From assembly GCA_020466095.1 (NCBI GenBank), contig CM035806.1, forward strand, positions 67,374,149-67,438,148: 64,000 bases of DNA. Reading direction: 5' to 3'. Of this stretch, positions 1-9,864 are shown in pieces. The stretch comes from Chlorops oryzae. Lineage: Eukaryota; Arthropoda; Insecta; Diptera; Chloropidae. The first letter of the stretch is position 1. Every line of letters starts with the position of its first letter. The translations under genes and the position numbers were made by a program. The notes beneath the pieces were generated by a model, which was given only the letters and a program-made list of their open reading frames with translations, made no database searches and was not told the DNA's origin.

Positions 1-415
1 TTTTGAGGAAGATCCTCCACCTCCCAAAACCGAGTGAGCGCTTTTTCCACCGAGCTCTGATCGCAAAGACACACGTTCGTTCGAATCGAAAAGGATTTTT
101 GGTGAAGAATTGGACCAGTCAAAATCCACCCGAAGACTGTTTCTTGTGCTATTAATGAACCACAAATATTCATTTTAATGTTGTCTTTCAAGACACTTGG
201 AAGAAGATCTGCCCCAATTAAAACGTCAATGGGTGATTTAGTAGCAAAATTTTTATCTGCTAATGGAATATTAGGCAGACTCACGAACGAGGCTCTATCT
301 ATTGAGCACGACGGAAGGTCGCCAGTTATTTTTGGCAACACTAACGCGGTAGTTTCGATCCTAACGTCAGCGAATAGAAGCGACCCTATAGAAATTCGGC
401 ATGAGTGTCGAGACA
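1..415 (-). pseudogene. BEL/Pao pol scrap (protease region)
   Basis: This stretch is the reverse complement of 59,530-59,944, inside the protease region of the BEL/Pao element at the other end of the window; the match looks base-for-base. Coding sense is on the minus strand, covering the protease tail and the start of the linker to reverse transcriptase. Similarity stops abruptly at 415, where the sequence joins an A-run and the garbled segment. The overlap at the join is the 3 bases ACA, shared by both parents (59,530-59,532 and 45,727-45,729 read in reverse). It is either the edge of an allelic BEL copy that continues left of the window, or an assembly join. The open frame on the + strand here is only the antisense shadow. 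Confidence 0.9.
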
Positions 416-574
416 AGAAAAAAAAAAAAAAATTTTCAATCCCAATCAAGGCGCAAAATTTGTTTCGGACAATATATTTTGGAATTTCAATTTGAAATAT
501 AAGCAAAAACGTACAAATATTTAAAATTGGGGAAAACGTTATTAAAATTGGCCCTAAAAAAATTAAAAAATATT

Positions 575-1490
575 TAAAAAGGGTTGGTTTTGATAAAGCC
601 CCGGTTCTAACAAAGAAAAAAAATTTTTTGTCAAAAATTTCGTTTTTTTTTCAAATAGTTTCCCTTCCAAGGGGAAAACGGTTAAAAATTCCAATTTTTT
701 GGGAAATTTTTTTCTTTGGTTTTTCCCAAAAAGGTTCAGTTTTGGGAAAATTTAATTGCACCAAATTATTTCCCGCGAGGATTCCTTTTTGAGGTTTGAG
801 AAAAGGAAAAACCTCCAGTTTTAAATTTAAGGTTGGGGAACCTTCGAAACCTTAAAACATGAATTTTTTGCCACCTTCTAATAACTTGGGACTTTTCTTG
901 GGAAAAATTTTTTCCTTCCAATGGGGCGTTTTGCCGCAATTTGGCCTTCAAACGTAATAAAAGACATATAAATTGGTCACTGTTTAAATGGCCCTTCCAA
1001 ATTCAAAAAATTTAAATTCCATGCCCCTCCCAAAAAAAAACCATTTTTTTGCCAAAACTTTTTATTTTCCAACGCCCTTCAAGAGGTTCAACCGATTTCG
1101 CCTTCCAATTTTGCCATTTTGGAACTCCCGGGTTTTGTCTAGGCCTGTTTCCATCCCTTTCAATTGCGCCAAAAATTTCCCGGGTTTTTGGGTTAAACGA
1201 AAAACCGGGGCCTCAGAATCTTAACAACGGTTTTGTTTTTGGTTCCAAATTGTGGAGGTCGGCGGGGCAACCCTTTTCAAGGGGTTTTTCCCATTTCCCC
1301 AAATAATAATGAATAAAAGTTCCTTTGATTTTTTCCCTTCTCAAATTCGATAAAATTATTTTAGGCCCATTCCCAAAAAACAAATTTTTGGAATTTTTTG
1401 AGTTTTCCCGTTCGGAACCACCCTTTCGGGCGTCCACTGCCGTTCATTGGCCTCCTTGGCTCCATTTTCACCATTGAATTTTGCCAAAAC
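575..1490 (-). pseudogene. Mariner 3' part, garbled copy
   Basis: The order of recognisable words matches the mariner at 34,285-35,577 read on the + strand: the terminal repeat near 590-612 (ccccggt, ctaacaaag), the phrase around 765-790 for the region before the last catalytic Asp, and the Arg-Pro-Lys-Glu region near 1,425. The transposase would be on the minus strand. The clean version of the same half-element is at 44,599-45,581. The LTR of element X follows directly at about 1,491, splitting the mariner; the other piece is at 16,815-17,128. Confidence 0.7.
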
Positions 1491-2250
1491 TGGGTGATTC
1501 GGTTTTAACCTCAAAACCCTTCTCCATTGTTGTTTTGGCAAAGTGGCTTCCCCAACCCTTTTCACGGTTTTTCTATCCAAAAAATAAACCAAACCACCCT
1601 TTGAATTTTAAAGGCCCGAAAACTGCAACTTCATTTTAAGGTCAAACAAAACAAGGAAAGAAATTTTCGGTCGGAACCAATCCGGGCGTATGGTTATGTC
1701 CTCCGCCAAACACCAAACGCGAAGGCAAGGTGAGCCACCACAATTCGAGGGCGACGGTTCACCAAACCTTTCACGGAACCGACGACAAAAATAAACAAAC
1801 CCCTTTTGGGAAAGCCGGAAAAAACTGAACTTAAATGGGTCAACAAAAAAACAACCAACCAAACAAGCGAATTCAAGCCAAAACCGAGAATTGGAAATTG
1901 ATCATTTCCAAAAAAAAGCGAACGGCAAGAGAAGGTTCCAGAATGGAAAGGGCAGCGAGAAAGGAAGCGAGAACACTTTCCCAAATAAAGCAAAGTTTGA
2001 TTTTGGAAACTTGCATTTTGTTTAAAGCTAAAATGGGTAACTAATCAACCAACAGCGAACTTAGAAGGGATTTGGGAAATTATATTTAAAAAGGATTTCG
2101 AAAGAAGGAGTTAAGTTAGGAATTCCAGGAAAAATAAAAGGACGAAAATTTTTAAAAGAAATTGATTGAATTTAAGGGTTTGTTTTGGTTTTTTCAAAAA
2201 AGGGAATTCGGTGTACTTTCTTCCGGAAAAAGCACGGAAAACCTTTAAAG
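1491..2250 (+). repeat. 5' LTR of Ty3/gypsy-type element X (garbled)
   Basis: Between the mariner piece and the gag leader the garbled sequence tracks the 834-bp LTR seen cleanly at 43,765-44,598 (reverse) and 15,980-16,814. Surviving words include the gaaaactgcaacttcat phrase near 1,618, the gattgaattta phrase near 2,165 and the cacggaaaacctttaa end near 2,235. Ends are approximate because of indels. Confidence 0.65.
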
Positions 2251-2948
2251 GGAGGTATTTAAATATTTAGTTGAAGGAATTTAAGTTTTAAAAAATTTCC
2301 AGAAAAATTAAAAGGAGTTTAATAAAGTTGGATTGAAAGGGTTTTCAGAAAAAGGGAACTGATTTTCTTTTAAAATACGCACAAACCAAATTGGGAAGCC
2401 CGTTTCAAAACCAACTTTGGGAAAGCAATTTTAGTTTTTAAAAAATTTAAAAAATTCCAACAATTTCTTTGGGAAATTTTGAAGAAAAAGGAAGTTTTAA
2501 TTTTAAATTACTAAAAAGGAAAATTAAGGAAAAAAAAAAAAAAATTTTTTTTTAAAAAAAAATAAAAGAAACAAAATCGAAATTTCAAAAAAAGAAGAAT
2601 TTAAACATAAAAAAGGGAAAATTTGAAAAAAAAAAAAATTTTTTTTGCCAAAATTTGAAGAAACAAAATGGAATTAAAATTACAAAGAGAAATTTGGAGC
2701 AAAATTATACAAAATTGGTTGAGTTAAATTTGGAAAATATAATGAAAAGTTTGGCCAAAATTTGAATGAATTAAATAAAAAAATTAAGAATTGAAATAAA
2801 AAATTAAAAGTGGGTTGCGATTTTGGCTTTAATTTTAACTGATTTTTTTTTTCTTTTTGAATTGTTGTTTGAGTTGGTTTAGAATGCAAAGATAAAATTT
2901 TGTTGCAATGAAAAAGGAACGGAGGTAATCCGCGTGTAATTGATTCAT

Positions 2949-5085
2949 ATGGAGGAAGAATTAGATAAACTGAGACAAACAATTAAACAATCAGAAACCG
3001 ATACTGCCGTAGTGTTGGAGGCAGCGAGAGATTTACTAAAAGAAGCAGATTTAGGGCGAGAGGTTTCTCAGCTAATTAAAGATCAAATTGTGTTAGGCCA
3101 ATTTTCGAAACTTGGGGAGGCATCCTTTCTCATAGACAAAGTAAGACGTCCATTGAGTGAGCAAGCGAGACAAATAAAAAAAAAATCCAACAGTTAGAAG
3201 AAACAATAAACTGCCTAAAAAAGGACCGAAAAAGATTAAAAAACCAAATTGACGCGAGCAGGTTATTAATTGAGGAGTCTGATAAGAAAAACGAGGATCT
3301 TAAAAAAGCATTAAGCAAAGCACAGGGGAAAAGCTAGCAGACCAGGTTGAGAGAGACAAGGAAACCCTAAGAGAGCGAGAGGAAGAAATAAGGTGGCTGA
3401 AAGGAGAAATAGAAAACTTCAAAAAAGAATTTAGAAAAATACAGAGTCCAAACCCCAGCAGCAACAAAACGAGTCCAAAACCACCTCTACCCTCCCCCTC
3501 CACCACCGTCAACAAGTTCCCCAGGACACAAAAATAAAGAAAATAGTCCAATTAATAACGAGAAAGTAAATATTGAGCATACAGATAGTCCAAAAATACT
3601 TCTTCAAAATAATCCAACTATTTTAAGACTGATTCCAGCCCCCACGAAAAAGACTATTTCAACAGGGGTAAACACAGAAAAAATATCGAGTAGGGAAACA
3701 AATAATCAAACACCAATAGTTCCTACAGTAACAGTCACAATGGCGACTCCACCTCCAGCAGATGAATTAATGAAGAAAATAGTTAGTTTAGTGCCTTGTT
3801 TTTCTGGCGAAAATAAATTGGAACTAAAATCAGAAGTAGCTAAGTTCGTAACAGGACTGGAACTTCTTAAGAGCATTTCACAAAATATAGCTCCTAGCGA
3901 ACTGATAAAATGCGTAAAACAACGACTATCAGGGGAGGCTTTTATAAAATCGAATGAATTAATTTTCAGGAGCATAGATGAGCTGGGGAATTTCATTAAA
4001 AAACAATACCTAAAACAGAGAAGTTTAGAAATCATAAGGTTAGAATTAGAAAGAGCAGAAGAACAGGCAAATGAAAAGGCGTCAGCATTTGGGAGAAGGA
4101 TAGGAGCCTTACTAAAGGAGGCTGAGGAATGGATACGAAGCTCATGGAACGATTCTGAGGCAGTATCCGCTCTTAGCGAGTACCAAAAAATAGCAAAAAA
4201 ATAAGTTCGTGTTCGGAGGTAAAAGACCCGTATATGCAAATCAGGCTAGAAAGCCACAGGGACAAGCCTCTCTCATTCTTAATACAGTTAGCAGAAGAAT
4301 CGGAGGACCTTCAGGCAGAAAATAGAAGACTGTATTCAAATAAAACCAAATACGGCCAAATTAAAACAAAAACCTTTCCAATATCGAAGGTTCTTACCAA
4401 AATATCCCAACTCAGGAGAAATCTCCTTAATTCAGCCATTTGCTTTGAAATGGGCAAATGGGCAAAAAACAAATTGCGGACGAAAAATATAGGGCCCAGA
4501 ATTGACCCCCGTGACCTTAATTTGTAACAAGAAGAGGTCATTTAGAAACACAATTGCAGTAAACAAAAAAAACCCGCAAAATGCAAAACATGGCCACGAG
4601 GCCAATAAAAGTAAACCAGTCCTTGAACGTTCAGCGAAACCAGCAGCTTGGTACAGTAAATATTGACAAGGAATACGGAAAAGGGAATTATAACCCAGCA
4701 AAAACTATAGTCGAGCGCAAAATTTTAACAATATGAACTAAATAATGACTTTAGAACACAAAAAAGTTATAATCAACCCCAAAAATTTCAACAATAATAA
4801 TCCTTTGGAACCCCAGGATAATAGTCAAATTCAAAATTTCAACCCTTTTAGAACACAAAACAACAATCAATCCTCAAATTATAACAGCAATAGGAATTAT
4901 AACACGCCTGTTAGGGTGCAGAGTTCGAATAATCAAACTAGTGAAAGTAGTGCAAATAGTAGTCATCCAAAAGGTATTGCAATGTTTTAAATGCGCAAAT
5001 TTCGGACATACAGCAAGATATTGTAATAGTGTACCCCAGGAAATGAGTAGTCAGGAAAACTCCATGAGGCCCGGTCAAGGCCGTT
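2949..5085 (+). pseudogene. Gag of element X, noisy copy
   Basis: Gag here is the same gene as on the minus strand at 40,922-43,088, but it is broken by several small indels (near 3,178, 3,330, 3,490, 4,200 and across 4,340-4,760), so no frame covers it all. Visible parts are an N-terminal charged coiled-coil region (from 2,949), a Pro-rich stretch near 3,480, and the capsid-like part 3,740-4,204 beginning with Met-Ala-Thr-Pro-Pro. The zinc-knuckle region 4,380-4,660 is badly scrambled; the last knuckle (CFKCANFGHTARYC) is at about 4,990-5,030. The start is taken at the ATG at 2,949 rather than the in-frame TTG nine bases before it. Most indels look like sequence error, since quality improves steadily towards 5,100. 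Confidence 0.75.
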
Positions 5086-5439
5086 AGACCGGGATGCCTT
5101 TAGTCAGAGCAAAGTTCAAAGGCCAAAGTTAGAGAATGATTTAAAGGAAAAAGAAGAAGAAATTAATGAAAAATATAAACCACTAGAAAGGAGCAAGGAC
5201 GAGTTACAAGAATTAGATATAAGTAAAATTTTTTTTTGAGGAGTTGAAGAAAAAGGATCTCGAAATAAAGATAAAAAGGATAGGTAGTGAAAAGGAAAAA
5301 TTAATAAAGAATAAGAAATCAAAAAGGGTTCATTTCGCCGACGATATAGAAAAAAACTCACAAGAAAGCATTTGCAAGAATAGTTTTGAAAAACAATTAA
5401 GCAAAGAGCCTCCTTCTACAGCGATGATAGTCAAGATGT

Positions 5440-6055
5440 TTTACTACCAATTCTTGGTTCCACCAAAAGCAAGAGGATTTGCACTGCAGAAACAGGAACG
5501 GTCCAAGCTAAGGATACCAGGGTAGGAGCAGTTTGTGAAAAATCGTTATCGGAAAAGGCAGTGGTGCAGAAAAGGGAGCTCACGCCAAAAAATAAGGAAG
5601 AAAAAGTTTTGAAGGGATTTTGTGGAAGTTTAAAAAAGGAAAAGGAAGAACAGATATGTAAAATTGAAATTCTAGATGCGTTTATAGAATTTCCTTGTAA
5701 GCAAGCTAGAGGCGGAAAGGTAAATTTGTTAATAGATACGGGATCCGATACAAGTCTAATTAAGCAGGAAGCGCTGGCAGAAAACATTAAATTAAATAAA
5801 CTAGAAACAAGTAGGTTAGTAGGGGCGTTTGGGGGTACCATAACAAGCACAGGGACAACACAAATAGCGCATGCACACTACCCAGAATTAAAATTCAAAT
5901 TTCAGGTGCTACCGGAGGATAGCAACATTCCTGGGGATGGTATTTTGGGAAGAGATGAGCTATGGTTAAAATCAGTGATAGATGGCATAAACACACCGAA
6001 AAAAAAATGTATACGAAATCGTCATAATATTGATATTTTTCACTTACAAATGTGA
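5440..6055 (+). pseudogene. Retroviral-type aspartic protease of element X
   Basis: The aspartic protease processes Gag and Pol of LTR elements. The open frame 5,561-6,055 holds the active-site motif LLIDTGSDTSLI at about residues 53-64, the flap-side GAFGG, and the closing ILGRDELW at about residue 130, an ordinary retroviral-protease layout. Just upstream, in another frame (5,440-5,590), is one copy of a small domain (CTAETGTVQAKDTRV...) seen twice more after the protease. The frame is lost shortly after ILGRD, where the AT-rich block begins at about 6,001. The same gene is at 39,956-40,570 on the minus strand. It lies between gag and a region that should lead into reverse transcriptase. 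Confidence 0.85.
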
Positions 6056-6460
6056 GCCGATACGCAATATTATTAAAATTATACTACCTGTCGTATCAAT
6101 TCTATACTTTTTTATTTGTCAAGCTTGATACGAAAAAAAGTAAATTTGAAATGAAAAAATTTCAAATTGATACTAAAAAGGACAATTTGATAAGATTTAT
6201 GAGATATTGATACGCAAAATATAGTTTTGATACTGATCTAATATGGAAAAGATATTAAAAATGTAATTTATCACCAGAATTGCACGGATATTGAAAATGT
6301 AAGATTAATACGAAAAATTGATACGCAAGTGTAAAAACATTTCCGTATCAATTTGATGATTTTCGTATCAGAGGAATATTAAAAAATATTAACTTGATAT
6401 TATAAATATCAGTCTGATATTTTTTAATGCAAAATTGATATTTTTCAATTTATACGAGGA
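6001..6460. repeat. AT-rich block with many TTGATACG/CGTATCAA motifs
   Basis: About 460 bases rich in the word TGATAC and its complement: near 6,059, 6,096, 6,127, 6,168, 6,208, 6,229, 6,330, 6,352, 6,377 and 6,461, in both orientations, with many GATAT words between. It interrupts the protease-to-linker coding sequence, so it looks like an insertion, possibly a MITE; I could not fix its ends or a target duplication. The other contig keeps only its first part (39,828-40,010, reverse complement), cut at the deletion breakpoint. Confidence 0.5.
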
Positions 6461-7183
6461 TTGATACGGGTTTATCAATCTTCGGATCAGGCGGATTTTT
6501 TTCGGTGCAAGGAGATCTCGTTTTTCAATCTTAATAGACATATTGCAACACTGCCGCTCATAGTTTCCAATTCTAGCGAAAAGATTTGTATTGCAGAGAC
6601 AGTCACGATCAAAGCTAGGGAAGCAAAAATGGTGGCCGTATGCGCAAAGGGATTATCAGGAGAAATAGTGATTCACAAGAAAGAAATAACGCCTAATGTG
6701 TTCGGTAAATATATCTCTTTCTACAACAATGAAAGGCAAGTTGCATCACTACCATATCTGGTTTCCAATTTTAGCGATAGGATTTGTATTGCAGAGACAG
6801 TCACGGTCCAAGCTAAGGAAACAAGAGTTGTAGCAATTTGTGCCGAAAAAATGTTAGGAGAGGTAGGAGTACATAAAGAGGAAATTATGCCAGGTCTAAT
6901 AAGAAAATCGCCTAAGATTAGTGATAGAAAAGGAGTTGTTCTCATTTCGAACATCAGTGAGGTTGAAGTAAATAGAGAGTCAGATAGTGAAGAAGATTAT
7001 AAACTCGACGAGGAAGTCGATAGAAATCGTATTGGTAGTTTAATGAACAAGAAAGATGATGTTTCATTTATAGAAGAAAATTCAAAGGAAAATTTTAAAG
7101 GCAACGCACTGAGTAGGCAACACAATTCCGCAATAGAGGTACCACCGTTTGTCCTGGGAGGGAAATCAAGAAAGAGTTATTAG
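6461..7183 (+). pseudogene. Post-protease linker domain of element X, duplicated
   Basis: The open frame of 240 codons carries the same roughly 60-residue domain twice in tandem: one centred on CIAETVTIKAREAKMVAVCA (about residues 47-66) and one on CIAETVTVQAKETRVVAICA (about 109-128), each followed by a Lys-Glu-Glu-Ile-x-Pro phrase. In many Ty3/gypsy elements a comparable beta-rich segment links protease to reverse transcriptase; that is family knowledge. The second half is acidic and low in complexity. The frame stops at 7,183, but another frame continues with an EIKKELLEKYS-like phrase, the usual lead-in to reverse transcriptase, and then coding similarity ends. A third copy lies before the protease. 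This is a Pol remnant, not an independent gene. Confidence 0.6.
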
Positions 7184-7704
7184 AGAAGTATTCAAGAAGT
7201 TCTTTAATACAGTAAAAGCGACCTATATTAGTTTTTGTTAAAACAGTTTTTTCTCATACAAAAAAATTTAGAATGGAAGGGCGTGAACCGCCATATAAAG
7301 TCATATATGAGCGATGGTGAAATTTCAGTTTTTTAAAACGAATCCTTTAGACAAAATATTCGCATACAATTTTAAAGTGGCTTAAAGAGTTCTTGAATGT
7401 AAAATAGCACTTGAAAAACACAGATTTCATCACGTAAGGTGAGGTCTAACCGTTTTTTAAACTCATTATGACAATTAAAACCAAACCGAAAGACGAAAGG
7501 TAAAAAATTAAAAGCATAATAGGACTCTTTCACATTAACCCATGTATATATTTTATCTTTAAAGGTACACCAAGGCAGCAAAAACAAAACAACAAACAAA
7601 AAATAGTAAGTATACAAATAACGAGCATATTTCAACCAAATAACAAACTTTAATAAAAAAAAGAAATAAAAAAAAAAAAAGAAAATAAAAAAAAAAAAAA
7701 AAAA
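7184..7704 (+). other. Noncoding stretch ending in an A-rich leader
   Basis: The first 20 bases finish the Pol remnant; reverse transcriptase, RNase H and integrase (normally about 3 kb) are absent here. The rest shows no protein I recognise. From about 7,640 it becomes a run of A with a few T and G, ending in 19 A directly against the ATG of the Ulp1-like gene. The long minus-strand frame across it is the Phe-rich complement of these A runs and is not a gene. Confidence 0.5.
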
Positions 7705-8189
7705 ATGGCTAACGTTCAAATATGCTCGTATAAAATAGGAAAACGGTCCATTCCAATAAAAATACAGGAGTACGATATACTGATTAACAACCAGTGGTTG
7801 ACAGACATCCACATCAACATATTTTTAAATTGGTTGCTCAACAAGCACGAATCAGTGAAAAATAAAGTAAACATTTTTAACTCTTTTGCTTACGAAGGCA
7901 TAAAAGCGGCAGCAGAAGCCGACAAGCTTACAGCCGAAATTAGGCTTAAAAATATAGTAAAGAATGTTGATGTGGAGAATTTAGAAAATTGGGTATTCCC
8001 TATATGCGAAAAAAAACCACTGGATGCTAATAATTATCAGAAAAAAACAATTATACATCTTAGATTCACTAAAGCCCCATAGAACAGCAGAAATAAAGAA
8101 AAAATATTACAAATTTTTTTTAGAATAATAACGGGCACAACTGAACTAGCAATTCACTACCCCGCATGCCCTCAACAACAAAACCATGT
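7705..8189 (+). pseudogene. Ulp1/SENP-like (C48) cysteine peptidase, 5' part
   Basis: C48 peptidases cut SUMO or other ubiquitin-like modifiers from proteins. The frame starts at the ATG at 7,705 and shows the family N-terminal pattern: ILINNQWLTDIHINIFLNWL at about residues 25-44, then IFNSFAYE (about 52-59) and KNVDVENLENWVFPI. The catalytic His-Trp pair lies at 8,018-8,023, one base out of frame after a run of eight A (8,009-8,016); in that frame the text continues to ILDSL with the catalytic Asp at 8,063-8,065. A second slip at the T8 run (8,114-8,121) restores a frame ending CPQQQNHV, with the oxyanion Gln. Then the BEL LTR begins. Both slips are in homopolymers, so they may be sequencing errors. 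Remaining catalytic Cys: 14,708 onwards. It sits inside element X, in the env position; the function there is unknown. Confidence 0.75.
8185..8189. repeat. Target site duplication CATGT, left copy
   Basis: CATGT directly before the LTR start at 8,190 recurs at 14,708-14,712 directly after the other LTR. Five bases is usual for BEL/Pao. Joining the flanks over one copy restores the peptidase reading frame across His-Val-Asp-Cys-Gly. Confidence 0.9.
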
Positions 8190-8538
8190 TGTCGTGCAAT
8201 TAAGTTACACCACTAGGTTTTTGAAATAACTTAAACTTTATTAATTTCAAATTTAAATGAAAAACGAAAGTAAAACTTTGTACCGCTATTTAGGCACGTC
8301 GGCTCGTCTTGATTACTTCACATCAACTTCTCTTTTCTACCAATTGGTGTTGCCAGTCATACAAAATTTACAATGATTAAAAGGCGTTGCCAGACCGTCA
8401 CTTATACAAAAATATACTAAATTTGGTAGCAATAATGGAATAGGCTTACTCAAGGTATTTGACACATTTTTTGTTTGTTTTTGTTTTTTAGAAAACCAAA
8501 GAGACGTTATTTTTAAACAATTCGGAAAGTCAACAACA
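8190..8538 (-). repeat. 3' LTR of BEL/Pao element 1
   Basis: A 349-bp direct repeat of 14,357-14,707. On the element strand it runs from TGTTGTTGACT to GCACGACA, with TG...CA ends. Differences from the other LTR include one base in the GGAAAGTC/GGAGAGTC phrase near 8,527, a C/A change in the CTTCTCTTTTC phrase near 8,330 and two extra T in a T run. Confidence 0.92.
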
Positions 8539-8786
8539 TCCTCCCCCCAAGTGTTCATTTTTTCATGCGCATTTATGTTTGTTAAAGAAAATACAATACA
8601 TCAAAATAAACTTAAAGGTTATCTTAAGTGCCTTTTCTGACACGTCATTTTTTCAGGAAATCAATAGTTCGAAACATAATTTTACAGCTGGGATAATAAA
8701 GTATCAAGTTTATGAAATGAACACTTATCTTTTAGATTATCCCAAATCGGAAAAGAGAGAAAAAGTTTTCTTACATTCAACTTAAT
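8539..8786 (-). other. Purine tract and 3' noncoding region of BEL/Pao 1
   Basis: On the element strand the sequence directly before the 3' LTR is CTTGGGGGGAGGA (complement of 8,539-8,551), a good polypurine tract for plus-strand priming. The remaining bases to the integrase stop at 8,787 contain no recognisable coding sequence. Confidence 0.8.
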
Positions 8787-9864
8787 TTAGTCTCTTACAG
8801 CTAACTTAATTAGTTTAGTTACAGCTCTCTTATAAACGCCAAATGCCATTCTTACATCAACAATCCTGACTCGTCCATCTTGTGATGGGTAAACTTTTAT
8901 AATAATACCTTTTGGCCAAACATTCCGAGGGGTTTCGGAATCAACTATTAGTACAACATCGCCCTCTCGTAAGCTCTTGCAATCTTTAGACCATTTTCGA
9001 CTGAACAACATATATTGACGGTATTCTCTTTTCCATCGCTCCCAGAACATGTCAGAAAGTCTTTGACTTGCCCTCCACATATTTAAAAAATGTAGGTCTT
9101 TATCGTTTGTCTGCACAAAACGTAAACTGGAAGGTAATGGGCCTATTAGTAAGTCATTTGGTGTCAATGGGTTTGCGTCACTTGAATCAAGAGGTACGCG
9201 TGTCAATGGCCTATTGTTCATCATGTTTTCCACTTCTGTGAAAAATGTCCTCAGAACGTATTCCTTTGGATGTCTTTGTTTCAGCAGGTTAAATAAATGT
9301 TTCTTAACGTCTTGAATCAGTCTTTCCCATGCTCCACCCATATGAGGGGCCAGAGGGGGGTTAAAAAACCATTTGCAATTTTTCATCGTCATAAATCGAG
9401 TCATTTCATCACTGGGCCAACTGTCGATTGCTTCACGTATTTCTCGCTCCGCTTTCCGGAAATTGGTTCCATTGTCCGAATACATTTCGGACGGAAATCC
9501 TCTTCTGTTACCAAACTGTCTGAATACGTGTATGAATGCGTTACTCGACATGTCATGAGCAATCTCCAAATGTACTGCCCGGGTAGTCATGCAGGTAAAA
9601 ATTACTCCGTAACGTTTTTCTATCTTCCGATTTACGGAAACCTCCATCGGACCAAAACAGTCTACCCCTGTTTTCACGAAAGGTCTAACTGTAGGGTCAA
9701 TTCGACAAAGTGGTAACTGAGCCATTATAGGGATCGTTGGCTTGGCTTTCTTGTTTCGACAAACCTGACAGTTCAATCCTGCCTTTTTTACAGCGCTACG
9801 ACCGTTCGTTATCCATAATTTACGTCTCAAATTCAAAATAATAGTTTCGTTTCCGATATGTGAG
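8787..9864 (-). pseudogene. BEL/Pao 1 integrase and C-terminal DUF5641-type domain
   Basis: Integrase inserts the element cDNA into host DNA. The frame 9,836-8,787 holds the rest of the zinc-binding region (GLNCQVCRNKKA) and the retroviral integrase core with all three acidic residues: Asp in KTGVDCFGP (about residue 58), Asp in MYSDNGTNF (about 120) and Glu in GGAWERLIQD (about 170). It ends with a Trp- and Arg-rich segment and the PSQDGRVRIVDVRM phrase typical of DUF5641 in BEL/Pao. The first coding bases (9,837-9,864) are in the frame of the preceding RNase H segment and a one-base shift separates the two. The core itself looks intact. Confidence 0.88.

Larger units (their letters stand above)
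416..2930. other. Garbled low-accuracy sequence, counterpart of 43,100-45,729
   Basis: Read against the reverse complement of 43,100-45,729, this segment follows the same order (mariner 3' part, LTR, leader) but with dense indels and stretched or replaced runs of A, T, G and C. Words such as the C48-independent mariner phrase tttcgggcgtccactg or gaaaactgcaacttcat remain intact between wrecked stretches. Natural decay would give substitutions and stops, not systematic homopolymer distortion, and the flanks (1-415 and from about 5,100) are clean. I read it as uncorrected long-read consensus. No open frame in it should be taken as a gene. Confidence 0.8.

Noticed and set aside
178..495. Open frame on the + strand at the window start
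   Set aside because: It is the antisense of BEL/Pao protease sequence (59,530-59,767) run on into the garbled segment.
766..2044. Several short open frames on both strands
   Set aside because: They lie in the garbled segment; homopolymer distortion created them.
7372..7812. Phe-rich minus-strand frame of 146 codons
   Set aside because: It is the complement of A runs and overlaps the start of the Ulp1-like gene.
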